DNA of 64,000 bases from Motiliproteus sp047633175 (GCA_047633175.1 JBLIEQ010000004.1:119356-183355); one strand, 5' to 3'; counted from the first letter of the stretch, positions 1 to 8,919 are shown. Program-made: numbers and translations. The notes: generated from the sequence alone by a model not told the origin.

Positions 1-3
1 TCG

Positions 4-390
4 TTATTTCTTAGCCGCGAGTGTTCGCACAGAATACTGGGTGATCGCCTCATCATGGGTCACGATGACCAGGCCTTCGGCTTGGGCCTGTGCAATGAGC
101 ATGCGGTCAAAGGGGTCTCTATGCAGGTCCGGCAACTGCCCAGCTTGATCGCCGTGATAAAGAGAAACGGGCAACTCACCAAAACCCTCATCCCCGATAA
201 TTGAGCTCATATCGTCGGGGGCTTGCAACTTACCTAGAGCCCTCTTTATTGAAATTTCCCAGGTGCTAACAGCACTGACATACACTTGATTTTGCGGATT
301 GGCTATTGCCGCTTTGGCAGCAACGCCCAAACGTTCATCTTCTGACAACCACCACAATAGGGCATGAGTATCCAGTAATAAGCGCTTCAC
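4..390 (-). CDS. VapC-like PIN-domain toxin
   Basis: 128-residue PIN-domain protein, the usual size for a VapC-type toxin; members are metal-dependent endoribonucleases that cut tRNA or other RNA. The acidic metal-binding residues are visible as Asp7 (LLLDTHALLWW), Glu45 (STWEIS), Asp92/Asp95 (DPFDRMLIAQA) and Asp113 (IVTHDE). The GTG start overlaps the stop of the upstream antitoxin gene (GTGA), so the pair is translationally coupled as in classic type II toxin-antitoxin operons. The gene ends at the window edge but appears complete. Family assignment is confident; the target RNA cannot be inferred. Confidence 0.9.
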   Translation of the reverse strand: MKRLLLDTHALLWWLSEDERLGVAAKAAIANPQNQVYVSAVSTWEISIKRALGKLQAPDDMSSIIGDEGFGELPVSLYHGDQAGQLPDLHRDPFDRMLIAQAQAEGLVIVTHDEAITQYSVRTLAAKK

Positions 391-620
391 AACATACCTT
401 CAAAGGCAGCGACAAGGTCGCCAGGCGTCACATCGAAATCGTCTGAAATCTTGATCTGTCCCTTTAAACGACCCGGTTTCCGTGGCTCCGAATTTTCTCG
501 ATGAGGCACCAAATCAAGGTAAGGCTTACCTGATTTAGCAATCACCACTGTTTCGCCTGCCCATGCTTTCTCGGCAAGCTTTGAGAGCTGGGACTTGGCT
601 TCATGCATATTTACCTGCAT
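387..620 (-). CDS. Phd/YefM-family antitoxin
   Basis: 77-residue antitoxin of the Phd/YefM type. The N-terminal fold is recognisable from VNMHEAKSQLSKL followed by GETVVIAKSGKPYLDLVP, the family DNA-binding and dimerisation core. The C-terminal acidic stretch (DDFDVTPGDLVAAF) is the expected toxin-neutralising segment. A GTG at 629 in the same frame would add three residues; the ATG at 620 is preferred because the family normally begins four or five residues before the HEAK motif. It lies directly upstream of the PIN toxin and presumably autoregulates the pair from the 621-829 intergenic region. Confidence 0.87.
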   Translation of the reverse strand: MQVNMHEAKSQLSKLAEKAWAGETVVIAKSGKPYLDLVPHRENSEPRKPGRLKGQIKISDDFDVTPGDLVAAFEGML

Positions 621-719
621 AACTATCACTCGGCTTAGCTAAACTTAGCTATATTGTATTTCAGTAAAACGCGAACCTCAAGTGTGCTCTTTACGTTTGA
701 TTTTGGTCCTCATGCCATG

Positions 720-837
720 TCCTACGATCATGGCGCAAACGTAGCAGACCTGTAGCGTGTGTAAAGGCACGAACCGCATCGCAGCATCGGCGCCTTTACC
801 CTGATGCGGTTCGCAGGCTCTCCGGCATCCTACGATC
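720..837. other. Interleaved inverted repeats with pseudoknot topology
   Basis: Two perfect inverted repeats interleave in the order A-B-A'-B'. GTAAAGGC (761-768) pairs with GCCTTTAC (792-799), and GAACCGCATC (771-780) pairs with GATGCGGTTC (803-812). The stems cannot both form as simple hairpins, so the RNA would be either an H-type pseudoknot or a two-state switch. The block is flanked by a direct repeat TCCTACGATC (720-729 and 828-837) whose right copy contains the sbcC stop codon. It lies between sbcC and the antitoxin gene; a role as sbcC terminator or TA leader is inference. Confidence 0.55.
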
Positions 838-3800
838 GGGTACGTATGGCACTGCCGTTGCGTGACCCCACCACCTCGATACGCTGAGCCATCTGTTCTT
901 TCAGCTCCGATACGTGAGAGATGATGCCGATGGTGCGTCCCGTGGATTGCAGGTCGATCAGAGTATTGATCGCCAGTTGCAGCGATTCCTGATCGAGACT
1001 GCCGAAGCCTTCATCCACAAATAGGGTATCGAGCTGTATACCCCCGGAGCGTTGCTGCACCACATCGGATAAGCCCAACGCCAGGGCCAGCGATGCCATA
1101 AATGACTCGCCACCAGACAGGGTTGCCACAGGGCGCGGCTTGCCGGTGTGGGCGTCATCGATCGCCAGATCGAGCCCTGCGGTGGTATTGCGCTTCTGTT
1201 CGGCTTCGTTCTGCCGTACCAGGCTGTATTGCCCTTTGCTCATAATGCGCAGGCGCTGGCTGGCGATACTCAGCACCGAGTCGAGCAGATTGCCCAACAC
1301 GAAACGTTCCAGGCTGACCCGCACCTTACCATTACCGGCGGCGGCCTTGGCCAGATTGCCTATCACCTCATACTCCTGACGCACCTGCAGTTGCTCTGAC
1401 TCCAGCGTCTGAATGCGTTGCTGAATACGCTGGAGCTGTACGCATCGATTATTGGCATCGGTCCAGGCGGTGTCTGTCGTCACGTAGGCCTTCTGCGCGA
1501 CATCGGCCTGGGTCTGCAACGACTCCAGATCCGGTAACTGCTTGCCCAGCAGCTGTTGCGCCAACAGCCCCAATTCAGTGCTGAGTGCTGCGTGCTGCTG
1601 ATCATACGTACTAACCTCCAAACGCAGCTGGGTCACCGATGCGTGCGCCAGCCGGGCCGCCTCAAACGTCAGTTGATTGGCTAAAGGGCTGTCCGCCAGG
1701 GCCCGTTGCCACTCTTGGGTACGTGTGAGCAGGCGGGTATCGAGTGCGATCAGATTCTGTTGATGGCCTTTAACGGCGGCTTGGGCGTTGGTCCGGGCGA
1801 GCCTGGCTGCCTGTAACGCAGTCTCTGCAGCCTTATATGAGGCTTCCAACAGCTGGATATCTTTGCTGACCGCCTCGATAGCCACCTCCAGAACCTCAGC
1901 GCTGCGGTACTGTTCCGGCAGGTTCTGCTCAGCCGTTTTCAGATTGGTCTCGGCGAGGGTATTCGCTTGCAGCAAGGCGGGTAATGCCTGGAAAATGACT
2001 GCCAGCTTGGCAGTCACGTTTTTCAGTTCACTCTCTTGGAGGTGCTGCTTGTGCTGGTGTTGGCTCAGCGCGCTTTCGTCCCTGGTAAGCTGTTCGAGCT
2101 TAGATGTCAGGCTACGGTTCTCCTGTTCCAGATCACTCAGGGGGCGTTGCGCATCATCGCCCAGCTGGGCGATCAGGTCTTCGATAGCCGTCTGTTGGGC
2201 GGTCACGGCAGACTTGCTGTTTTCTAGTTTCTTATCCGCATTATTGCGGGCCGTGGCGGCACCGTTCTGCCGGTTGCGGGACTGATCCAGGGCATCCTGA
2301 TCGATATCACTGGCATCTGCAGAGCGTGTTGCCGGTTGCGGGTGATCGGCGCTGCCGCACACCGGGCACGGCTGGCCTTCACCGAGTTTTTCGGCCAGTA
2401 ATGCCGCCTGGTTTTTACGCAGCAGTAACTCCAGCCGATCCGCCTGCGTTTCGGCGCGCTGGTGTTCAGCCAGACAGGCGGCAAAAGCTGTTTGGGAGAA
2501 TTGCTGCGCAAGCAACAGATGCTGCAGTTCGGTATTGGCGCTATCCAGACGCTGCCGAAGCGTCAGCCGGGCCTGAGCGCTGAGCTGCAGCATCACTGTA
2601 TCCGCTTTTCGGGCGGCGCTCTGCCCCAGGGTTTCTATTGCGCGTTTAAGCTGATCTATCTCCTGCTCTTTGCCGGTACGCGCCGTTTCCAGGGTGGCTT
2701 GCTGCTGTTGAGCCTGTTTGAGTGTGGTCCGCGCCTCAGAATCTGTCCGGTGCAGCTGTTCATATTGGCTGAGGATGCCACGGTACCCTCGACACTGCGT
2801 CTCGCGCTGCTTTAACGCATCTCGCTGCTGGTAAGCGGTGCTGGCCACTGTCATCGCCTGCTCGGTCCTGGACTCGTGGTCTTGGGCGGCGGTTTCGGTC
2901 GTTTTGGCAGCGCTGATATCGGCATTTTTCTGCAGAATATCGCCGTCGCTCTCTTGCACCAAGCGCCAGGCCGGCGCTATCGCGGCGGCCTCCTCTGCGC
3001 GGCTGTATTGGCAGCGTTTGGTCTCGTTGCTATCGCGCTGCAGATTCAGCTGGTCGAATGCATCCTGCTTTTGAGTTTGCTGGCCGAACTGCGCCTGCAG
3101 ATCTCCGGCAACCTTGAGCCTATTATTTTCCTCTAACCGTTGCTCATCGGCCTGCTCTTTCTCCGCTGTGCGCTCGCCCCGTAAGGCATCCGCCTGGATG
3201 ATCGACGCGTCGAGCGCCTCTTGGTCGCTCACCTGAACCTCCAGCAGCGCCTCTTGTTTGCCCTCCTCAAACCTTTTATGACGTTTATCGATACCCGTCG
3301 CGCGTAGGGTCAGTAGCTTTTCGATCTCCGAATAAATTTCGGTCTGGAACAGGGTCGATAGTATCGTTTGCCGATCCCTGGAGTTGGCTAGCAGCAGCTC
3401 GCGAAATCGCCCCTGGGGTAACACCATCACCTGCTTAAACTGACTGGCACTCAGGCCGATAATTTTAACGATCTCTTTATCCGCATCACTGACCTTCTTG
3501 GCGACTAGCGTTTGCTCGGTGCCCTCGGCATCGAGCTGACGCAGGTGCGCCGAAGGTTTCTGTTCGGTTTCTCCACCGCCCTTTTTCGCGGGACGTATCT
3601 GGCCTGGTATCCGGGTGATGCGGTAGGTTTTTCCGCGAATACTGAACTCAAGCGCCAGCGTCGTCAGACAGGCAGGCTCGGCATGGTCGCAACGCAGCCC
3701 TAGATCTCTGCGCTCCTTGTCCGTCGTCTCGCCATAGAGGGCGTAACAGATAGCATGCAGAATTGACGACTTACCGGCGCCGGTCGGGCCATCGATCAGA

Positions 3801-3892
3801 AACAGCGGGTTCTCACCCAGGTCGGCAAAATTGATCGTCTCTTTGCCCGCAAAGGGCCCAAAGGCCTGAATCTCCAGCTTATGCAGTTTCAT
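830..3892 (-). CDS. sbcC: SbcC, exonuclease SbcCD ATPase subunit
   Basis: 1020-residue SMC-like ATPase of the SbcCD (Mre11-Rad50 type) nuclease, which opens hairpin and protein-blocked DNA ends. The N-terminal half-ATPase has the Walker A motif GPTGAGKSS near residue 40. A long coiled coil follows, interrupted near residue 510 by the zinc hook CPVCGSADHP, through which two molecules dimerise. The C-terminal half-ATPase has LSGGESFMASLALALG (signature) and DTLFVDEGFGSLD (Walker B). Length is normal for the family. The start overlaps the sbcD stop by four bases, so the two are one operon with sbcD first. Confidence 0.97.
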   Translation of the reverse strand: MKLHKLEIQAFGPFAGKETINFADLGENPLFLIDGPTGAGKSSILHAICYALYGETTDKERRDLGLRCDHAEPACLTTLALEFSIRGKTYRITRIPGQIRPAKKGGGETEQKPSAHLRQLDAEGTEQTLVAKKVSDADKEIVKIIGLSASQFKQVMVLPQGRFRELLLANSRDRQTILSTLFQTEIYSEIEKLLTLRATGIDKRHKRFEEGKQEALLEVQVSDQEALDASIIQADALRGERTAEKEQADEQRLEENNRLKVAGDLQAQFGQQTQKQDAFDQLNLQRDSNETKRCQYSRAEEAAAIAPAWRLVQESDGDILQKNADISAAKTTETAAQDHESRTEQAMTVASTAYQQRDALKQRETQCRGYRGILSQYEQLHRTDSEARTTLKQAQQQQATLETARTGKEQEIDQLKRAIETLGQSAARKADTVMLQLSAQARLTLRQRLDSANTELQHLLLAQQFSQTAFAACLAEHQRAETQADRLELLLRKNQAALLAEKLGEGQPCPVCGSADHPQPATRSADASDIDQDALDQSRNRQNGAATARNNADKKLENSKSAVTAQQTAIEDLIAQLGDDAQRPLSDLEQENRSLTSKLEQLTRDESALSQHQHKQHLQESELKNVTAKLAVIFQALPALLQANTLAETNLKTAEQNLPEQYRSAEVLEVAIEAVSKDIQLLEASYKAAETALQAARLARTNAQAAVKGHQQNLIALDTRLLTRTQEWQRALADSPLANQLTFEAARLAHASVTQLRLEVSTYDQQHAALSTELGLLAQQLLGKQLPDLESLQTQADVAQKAYVTTDTAWTDANNRCVQLQRIQQRIQTLESEQLQVRQEYEVIGNLAKAAAGNGKVRVSLERFVLGNLLDSVLSIASQRLRIMSKGQYSLVRQNEAEQKRNTTAGLDLAIDDAHTGKPRPVATLSGGESFMASLALALGLSDVVQQRSGGIQLDTLFVDEGFGSLDQESLQLAINTLIDLQSTGRTIGIISHVSELKEQMAQRIEVVGSRNGSAIRTRS

Positions 3893-5037
3893 TCCTTGCC
3901 CTCCAGCGTGGCGCGCGCTTCCAAAATTACGTCCTCTAATAATGCGGCTTGGGCATCGCTCAGCTCCGTATCCATCACCTGTTTGAAGAAGTCGGTAAAC
4001 ACCTGGTTCTCGCTGCGCGCGTTATCGACATTGGCGATCAGCTTGCTGCCACTGCTGATGGAAAACTGGGTGAGTTCCAGCTGCAGGGTATTGGGGTACT
4101 GCTGACGCAAGCGCCCGAGCGGATCGAGCAGATCCTGGGTGTCGGTCAGCCGCGCCAGGATATAATCCTCTGTCGCAGGATCGCTCTTCGCCTGCTGTAG
4201 CAGCGCCTCAAGATCGCCCTCAATAACCCGCAGATTGTGCTTGGGGGTGAGTTTAAGCTGCTGCTGTGAGACAAAACCCTGGTCGTTCAACTCAACCAGG
4301 CAAACGCCTTTGTTCTGTTGATGCTCAGAAAAGGAGTACTTCAGCGGTGATCCGCTGTAACGGATATGTTCAGCACCTTTGAATTGAGGGCCGTGCAGAT
4401 GACCCAAAGCCACATAATCAAACGACATCAGTGGCTGGTAGGAGACGCGATCCGCCCCGCCGATAGAGAGCGGGCGTTCCGAATCGCTTTCTGTCGCGCC
4501 ATCGATAAAGCAATGGCTGATCAACACCGCAGGGATACCGGGTGTGCGCGCCTGGAGTGCCAGCTCTGCCAGATGGGTGTGCGCTTCGTCATAGGTCTTC
4601 ACCTCACATCCGTACGCCTCACGCACCTCAACCGGATCGTGATACGGCAAACCGAAAAAGTGCACGGGGCCGCTAGCCGTCTCCACTTGTACCGGTTGAG
4701 CGACATCGTTGATATCACCCAGGATATGCAAGCCTGCCTGACGCATATACTGGGAACCAAACCGCAACCGCCTGGCGCTGTCGTGGTTGCCCGAGATCAT
4801 GATCACAGGGATGGATAGCTCGCGGGTAAAATCCTCCAGAAAGGCGTTTAGGGCATCCACGGCGTCGGCAGGCGGCACCGAGCGATCAAAGATATCGCCG
4901 GCAATCACCAGCGCATCGACACGGTGTTGCACGGCATAGTCTTTGATCTGCTTCAAGACATGAAGCTGATCATCCAATAGCGACAGGTTCTGAAACAGCC
5001 GACCGATATGCCAGTCGGAGGTGTGTATAAAACGCAT
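3889..5037 (-). CDS. sbcD: SbcD, exonuclease SbcCD nuclease subunit
   Basis: 382-residue Mre11-type metallophosphoesterase, the catalytic partner of SbcC. The five calcineurin-like motifs appear in order: HTSDWHIGR (Asp8, His10), GDIFDRSVPP, SGNHDSARRL (GNHD), LISHCFIDGA, and ALGHLHGPQ (GHxH). Together these bind the two Mn ions. The C-terminal part (after about residue 270) is the capping domain that contacts the SbcC ATPase heads. Length matches the family. It is the first gene of a two-gene operon, with no other gene for about 300 bases upstream. Confidence 0.96.
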   Translation of the reverse strand: MRFIHTSDWHIGRLFQNLSLLDDQLHVLKQIKDYAVQHRVDALVIAGDIFDRSVPPADAVDALNAFLEDFTRELSIPVIMISGNHDSARRLRFGSQYMRQAGLHILGDINDVAQPVQVETASGPVHFFGLPYHDPVEVREAYGCEVKTYDEAHTHLAELALQARTPGIPAVLISHCFIDGATESDSERPLSIGGADRVSYQPLMSFDYVALGHLHGPQFKGAEHIRYSGSPLKYSFSEHQQNKGVCLVELNDQGFVSQQQLKLTPKHNLRVIEGDLEALLQQAKSDPATEDYILARLTDTQDLLDPLGRLRQQYPNTLQLELTQFSISSGSKLIANVDNARSENQVFTDFFKQVMDTELSDAQAALLEDVILEARATLEGKE

Positions 5038-5202
5038 AGATGATTTTTCCCTAAAGGTGGTGAGGCTGCTGCACGATAGACCTATCCTGGCTCCTGTACA
5101 TCCTTATTTTAAAGCCAGCAGGCCTGGGTTGCACCTCGGCGGCCTCGGCAGCCTTGCTTTCTGCGAAAAGCCCCGACTGCGAGATCAAGTGGGAGCCAGG
5201 CC

Positions 5203-5233
5203 CTTGTGGGAGCCTGCCTGCAGACGAGCTTTT
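5203..5233. repeat. REP-like repeat, copy 1 (inverse of 11379-11407)
   Basis: This stretch contains TGTGGGAGCCTGCCTGCAG and is the reverse complement, with few changes, of 11379-11407. It resembles the TGTGGGAGCC-type REP sequences common in pseudomonads and their relatives. A related hairpin is at 38288-38314. The two copies bracket the glyoxylate-shunt genes. Confidence 0.6.
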
Positions 5234-5279
5234 GGCAAGCACTCCGGCAACTGGTGACAACAACTGACGGCTACAGAGC

Positions 5280-5305
5280 AAAAAAAAGCCCCGCAATAGC
5301 GAGGC
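5280..5305 (-). terminator. Intrinsic terminator after the ART-like gene
   Basis: Read on the minus strand: GCCTCGC, loop TATT, GCGGGGC, then eight T residues. It lies about 40 bases past the stop of the minus-strand gene at 5348-5911. Together with the REP-like copy it accounts for most of the 310-base gap 5038-5347; nothing else is recognised there. Confidence 0.85.
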
Positions 5306-5347
5306 AAAATAGGGAATATAGTTTCTAAAGATCAATTAAAAAGGAGG

Positions 5348-5911
5348 CTAGTCCGTTAGCAGGTGCAGATGCTCAGCCGCTATATCCTGATCGATATAGG
5401 CCATGCCCAGTCGGGTCAGATAGTCCATCCGATCATTGCCGAGAGCATCAAGCTCGGGACAGGAGAAGCCGGAACGGCTGTATACCGCCTGCAGATGCTC
5501 AAAAAAACCATCATTGTTGACCAGCAACAACGCCGCAGCGCCGACATCGGGCTTAACCCGCTGTCGAAGCGTCTCGGGTAGATCCAGTGCCAGCACCACC
5601 GGCTGCTCGTCGCCTGCGAAGCGAACACCGCGCTCGCGCACGGAGCGCTCTGCCCAATAGAATGCCAGTTCTCGGCTCTGGGTCAGGAATACGGGTTCTT
5701 TAGAGGGCGTGAAGGCCTTCTCACCGATGGTCGTCATGGTATTAAGCGTCGCCTGCTGCAATGCCTGATCACCGGATCCTTTAAGCCCCTGCTCCAGGAT
5801 CGAATCCAGCAACGCCGATGAGGTACCGTGGTACCAGGTCTCAGCACTTTTGAATCCGGACTCGCTCAATAGAGCCGAAGCATCCTGTAGATAGGTGGGA
5901 ACTTGAGTCAT
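5348..5911 (-). CDS. ADP-ribosyltransferase-fold-like protein (KptA/PARP-like HGT motif), function unknown
   Basis: 187-residue soluble protein with no confident family name. Residues about 26-40 read WYHGTSSALLDSILEQGL, the H-G-T plus helix pattern that opens the ADP-ribosyltransferase fold in KptA/Tpt1 RNA 2'-phosphotransferases and PARP-like enzymes. A later segment, PVFLTQSRELAFYWAERSV, matches the second strand-helix element ('lT.s...A..wA') of the same fold. ATG at 5911 is chosen because GAGG lies seven bases upstream; the ATG at 5938 has no ribosome-binding site. It stands alone with its own terminator. Substrate unknown; an NAD-using or phosphotransferase role is inference from fold-level motifs only. 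Confidence 0.6.
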   Translation of the reverse strand: MTQVPTYLQDASALLSESGFKSAETWYHGTSSALLDSILEQGLKGSGDQALQQATLNTMTTIGEKAFTPSKEPVFLTQSRELAFYWAERSVRERGVRFAGDEQPVVLALDLPETLRQRVKPDVGAAALLLVNNDGFFEHLQAVYSRSGFSCPELDALGNDRMDYLTRLGMAYIDQDIAAEHLHLLTD

Positions 5912-6003
5912 AAGAGTGCCTCGATAATCGACATACATATTTATTCATTGACTGGGATAAACCCGTCAAGACAATGGCTAATAGTGTGGCTATTAGACCT
6001 TCC

Positions 6004-6093
6004 CCTGAAACTAAAAGCCCTAAGGTTAAAAGACCTGAGATTAAAAGCCCTGCCATTTAAAGTACTGAAAGTTAAACCCCTGAAGAAAAGAAG
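6004..6093. repeat. Six degenerate 15-bp tandem repeats
   Basis: Six consecutive 15-base units fill this segment, beginning cctgaaactaaaagc, cctaaggttaaaaga, cctgagattaaaagc and ending cctgaagaaaagaag. The array abuts the aceA terminator. Read on the plus strand it would encode a pentapeptide repeat (LKLKA, LRLKD, LRLKA), but that reading frame has no other gene-like feature. Confidence 0.75.
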
Positions 6094-6113
6094 GCGGCCC
6101 GAAGGCCGCCTTT
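6091..6113 (-). terminator. Intrinsic terminator of aceA
   Basis: On the minus strand: AAAGGCGGCC, loop TTCG, GGCCGCCTT, then CTTTTCTTC. The UUCG tetraloop and T-rich tail are typical. It lies about 70 bases past the aceA stop, just beyond the hairpin repeat module at 6115-6161. Confidence 0.85.
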
Positions 6114-6114
6114 G

Positions 6115-6161
6115 CCTGCAGGGACGCAGGTATGCCGTTGTTGTCGGGAACTGACAACGGC
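6115..6161. repeat. Double-hairpin repeat module, copy 1
   Basis: 47 bases comprising hairpin CCTGC-AGGGAC-GCAGG (6115-6130) and a second hairpin GCCGTTG...CAACGGC with an inner stem TTGTC/GACAA (6134-6161). The reverse complement recurs at 11549-11595 with a single base difference (46 of 47). This is a dispersed repeat, not a protein-coding segment. Confidence 0.8.
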
Positions 6162-6181
6162 GCCCCGCCCCAGCGTTTGGC

Positions 6182-7777
6182 TTAGCCGAACTGGTTGGAG
6201 GTGTTCTTCGCGCCGCCCGCTTTCAGGGCGTTCTCACCAGCAAAGTATTCCTTGTGGTCGTCACCCATGTCAGATCCTGACATGTTCTGGTGCTTAACAC
6301 AGGCGATACCCTGACGGATCTCTTTGCGCTGTACGCCTTCGACGTAACCCAGCATGCCGGCATCACCGAAGTACTCTTTGGCCAGGTTGTCCGTAGACAG
6401 GGCCGCCGTGTGGTAAGTCGGCAGCGTGATCAGGTGGTGAAAGATGTTAGCTTCACGCGCGGAATCTGCCTGGAACGTACGAATATAGTCGTCGGCACGA
6501 GCCGACAGCTCGGTGTCGTCGTATTCAGCACTCATCAGCGCGGCACGCTCATACGCGGAGACGTTTTTACCCTCTTTAGCCATGGCATCGTACGTCTGCT
6601 GACGGAAGTTGAGCGTCCAGTTGAACGAAGGCGAGTTGTTGTAAACCAGCTTCGCATCGGGGATCTCTTTGCGCACGTCGTTCATCATGTCGGCGATGTC
6701 CTGAACGCTTGGCGTTGCCGTTTCGATCCACAGCAGGTCCGCACCGGCCCGAATCGCCTCGACGCTGTCAAAGACGCAACGCGCCGGGCCAGTACCCTGA
6801 CGGAACTGGTACAGACCTGAGGGCAAGCGCTTGGGACGAACCAGCTTGCCGTCACGGTTGAAGCAGACATCGCCTTCAGCCATATCGGCGACGTTGATCT
6901 CTTCGACGTCCAGGAAGGAGTTGTAAACATCACCCTGATCACCGGGCTCTTTAACAACGGCGATCTCTTTGGTCAGGCCAGCACCCTCAGAGTCAGTACG
7001 TGAAACGATAATGCCGTTGTCGATACCCAGCTCCAGGAAGGCGTAACGCAGGGCGCGGATCTTGTTGTGGAAGTCGGCGTGAGGAACGGTGACCTTACCG
7101 TCCTGGTGACCACACTGCTTCTCGTCAGCAACCTGATTTTCGATCTGCAGGGCACAGGCACCCGCTTCGATCATCTGCTTGGCCATGATGTAAGTCGCTT
7201 CGGCATTACCGAAACCGGCATCGATATCGGCAATGATAGGGACGATGTGGGTGATATGGTTGTCAATTTGATCCTGGATAGAGGCTTCGCCAGCCTTGTC
7301 ACCGGCTTCACGCGCTGTATCCAGGGCACGAAACAGGCCGCCCAGCTCACGGGCATCGGCTTGACGCAGGAAGGTGTACAGCTCTTTGACCAGGCTGGCA
7401 ACAGAGGTCTTCTCGTGCATGGACTGATCCGGCAGAGGGCCAAATTCAGAACGCAGCGCAGCAACCATCCAGCCAGACAGGTACAGATACTTACGCTCAG
7501 TCGAGCCGAAGTGCTTCTTAATAGAGATCATCTTCTGCTGGCCGATAAAGCCGTGCCAGCAACCCAGAGACTGGGTGTACTTGGTCTTATCGGCATCGAA
7601 GGCGTCCATATCAGCGCGCATAATGTTGGCCGTGTACTGAGCGATGTCCAGACCGGTCTTGAATTTGTTCTGAGCGCGCATGCGAGCGGCCGACTCGGGG
7701 TTGATAGTATCCCAGGGGCTGCCAGCACTGTTTTTAGTGGCTGTAATTGAGTCGATGTCTTGATTGATATCTGACAT
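6182..7777 (-). CDS. aceA: Isocitrate lyase (long class)
   Basis: 531-residue isocitrate lyase, cleaving isocitrate to glyoxylate and succinate, the first step of the glyoxylate shunt. The catalytic signature KQCGHQDGKV corresponds to KKCGH of the shorter enterobacterial enzymes. Surrounding blocks such as PIIADIDAGFGN and SRTDSEGAGL are typical. The length matches the Pseudomonas-type enzyme of about 530 residues. ATG at 7777 is preferred over ATG 7783 because GAAGGA is six bases upstream of the former and abuts the latter. The gene is divergent from a LysR regulator and is followed by a strong terminator. Confidence 0.95.
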   Translation of the reverse strand: MSDINQDIDSITATKNSAGSPWDTINPESAARMRAQNKFKTGLDIAQYTANIMRADMDAFDADKTKYTQSLGCWHGFIGQQKMISIKKHFGSTERKYLYLSGWMVAALRSEFGPLPDQSMHEKTSVASLVKELYTFLRQADARELGGLFRALDTAREAGDKAGEASIQDQIDNHITHIVPIIADIDAGFGNAEATYIMAKQMIEAGACALQIENQVADEKQCGHQDGKVTVPHADFHNKIRALRYAFLELGIDNGIIVSRTDSEGAGLTKEIAVVKEPGDQGDVYNSFLDVEEINVADMAEGDVCFNRDGKLVRPKRLPSGLYQFRQGTGPARCVFDSVEAIRAGADLLWIETATPSVQDIADMMNDVRKEIPDAKLVYNNSPSFNWTLNFRQQTYDAMAKEGKNVSAYERAALMSAEYDDTELSARADDYIRTFQADSAREANIFHHLITLPTYHTAALSTDNLAKEYFGDAGMLGYVEGVQRKEIRQGIACVKHQNMSGSDMGDDHKEYFAGENALKAGGAKNTSNQFG

Positions 7778-7977
7778 GGTCATTCCTTCACAAAAGGTGG
7801 TTGGCGCATCAACGTCCGGTTGAGAGCTTTTGAAGCATAAGTGCTCTACTGCGTGGTGCTGAAACAGACTATAACCGCACCTGCAGCATAATTAAAATAA
7901 ATATTCCTCATATCTGCTATTCACAGAACAAATATAACTGGTTACTCTGCTTTAACTTATTAAGTTGGAGCACAGTG
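7778..7977. promoter_or_regulatory. Divergent aceA/lysR promoter region
   Basis: About 200 bases between the divergent aceA and lysR starts. The central part (7880-7950) is A/T-rich with several T-N11-A spacings, as expected for LysR-type operators, but no single site can be singled out. Placement between a LysR gene and its probable target is the main evidence. Confidence 0.5.
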
Positions 7978-8919
7978 ATGAAAACTGATCGCATGGATCT
8001 CAATTTACTGGTCTATCTCGACGTTTTGCTGCGCGAACGCAGCGTGACCAATGCCGCCAATCAGCTTGGGCTGAGCCAGCCGGCGATGAGCAATGGCCTG
8101 AGACGGCTGCGCGATATGCTCGGTGATCCGCTGCTGGTAAGGACTAGTGATGGGATGACCCCTACAGAGCGGGCGATCGAACTGCAACCGGTGATTCGCC
8201 AGGCGTTGTCACAGCTCGAAAAGGCACTGCAATCCAAATCGCCGTTTGAAGCGGCCAGTTCCGACCGCGTGTTTCGTATCATGGCCAGCGATTATGCCGA
8301 GTCGGCACTCTTTCCGCAGGTGCTTAAACAGCTGCGTGACATAGCACCGGGGATCACTCTGGATATAATGACCCCTAGCGACGTCAGTTTCCTCGATGTT
8401 GAACAGGGTAAGGTCGATATGGTCATCAACCGTTTTGACAGCATGCCGCAATCGTTCCATCAGAAGACCATCTGGAGCGACAGCTTCTCCTGCCTGTTCA
8501 GCCGCCACAATCCGATTGCCGACCACTTTAATCTCGAAACCTACTTGCAGGCGAGTCACGTCTGGGTCAGCAAGACCGGCTTTGGCGCTGGGGTAGGCAT
8601 TAATCCGCAAGACGTACAGCGGCTCGGCTGGGTCGATGGCGCGCTCCATGCCCTCAACAAAAAACGTAATATCACCGTCTTTACTCGGCATTACCAGACC
8701 GCCATGTTACTGGCCGAGCAGGATGATCTGATCGTCACACTGCCCACAAGGGCGGCTAATCTGCGCCACAATCTTAAGGATGTGGTGATTAAAGAACCGC
8801 CCTTTGCCATTCCTGAAATTGAATTAAAGATGGCCTGGAGTCCGCTGTTGCAGCACAACCCGGGGCACCAATGGTTTCGTAAGCTGATCAGCGACGTGGC
8901 ACAGCAGATCCCAAAGTAA
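7978..8919 (+). CDS. LysR-family transcriptional regulator, probable glyoxylate-shunt regulator
   Basis: 313-residue LysR-type regulator. The N-terminal winged helix-turn-helix spans about residues 6-65 (LDVLLRERSVTNAANQLGLSQPAMSNGLRRLR), followed by a periplasmic-binding-protein-like effector domain (about 90-300). ATG 7978 is preceded by GGAG; a GTG one codon upstream is less likely. It lies between, and in divergent orientation to, aceA, with glcB downstream on the same strand, so regulation of the two glyoxylate genes is likely but inferred. The effector is unknown. Confidence 0.9.
   Translation: MKTDRMDLNLLVYLDVLLRERSVTNAANQLGLSQPAMSNGLRRLRDMLGDPLLVRTSDGMTPTERAIELQPVIRQALSQLEKALQSKSPFEAASSDRVFRIMASDYAESALFPQVLKQLRDIAPGITLDIMTPSDVSFLDVEQGKVDMVINRFDSMPQSFHQKTIWSDSFSCLFSRHNPIADHFNLETYLQASHVWVSKTGFGAGVGINPQDVQRLGWVDGALHALNKKRNITVFTRHYQTAMLLAEQDDLIVTLPTRAANLRHNLKDVVIKEPPFAIPEIELKMAWSPLLQHNPGHQWFRKLISDVAQQIPK

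Noticed and set aside
5903..6154. Plus-strand frame encoding LKLKA/LRLKD-type pentapeptide repeats
   Set aside because: The repeats come from a degenerate 15-bp tandem array, the rest covers an aceA terminator and a dispersed repeat, and there is no ribosome-binding site.
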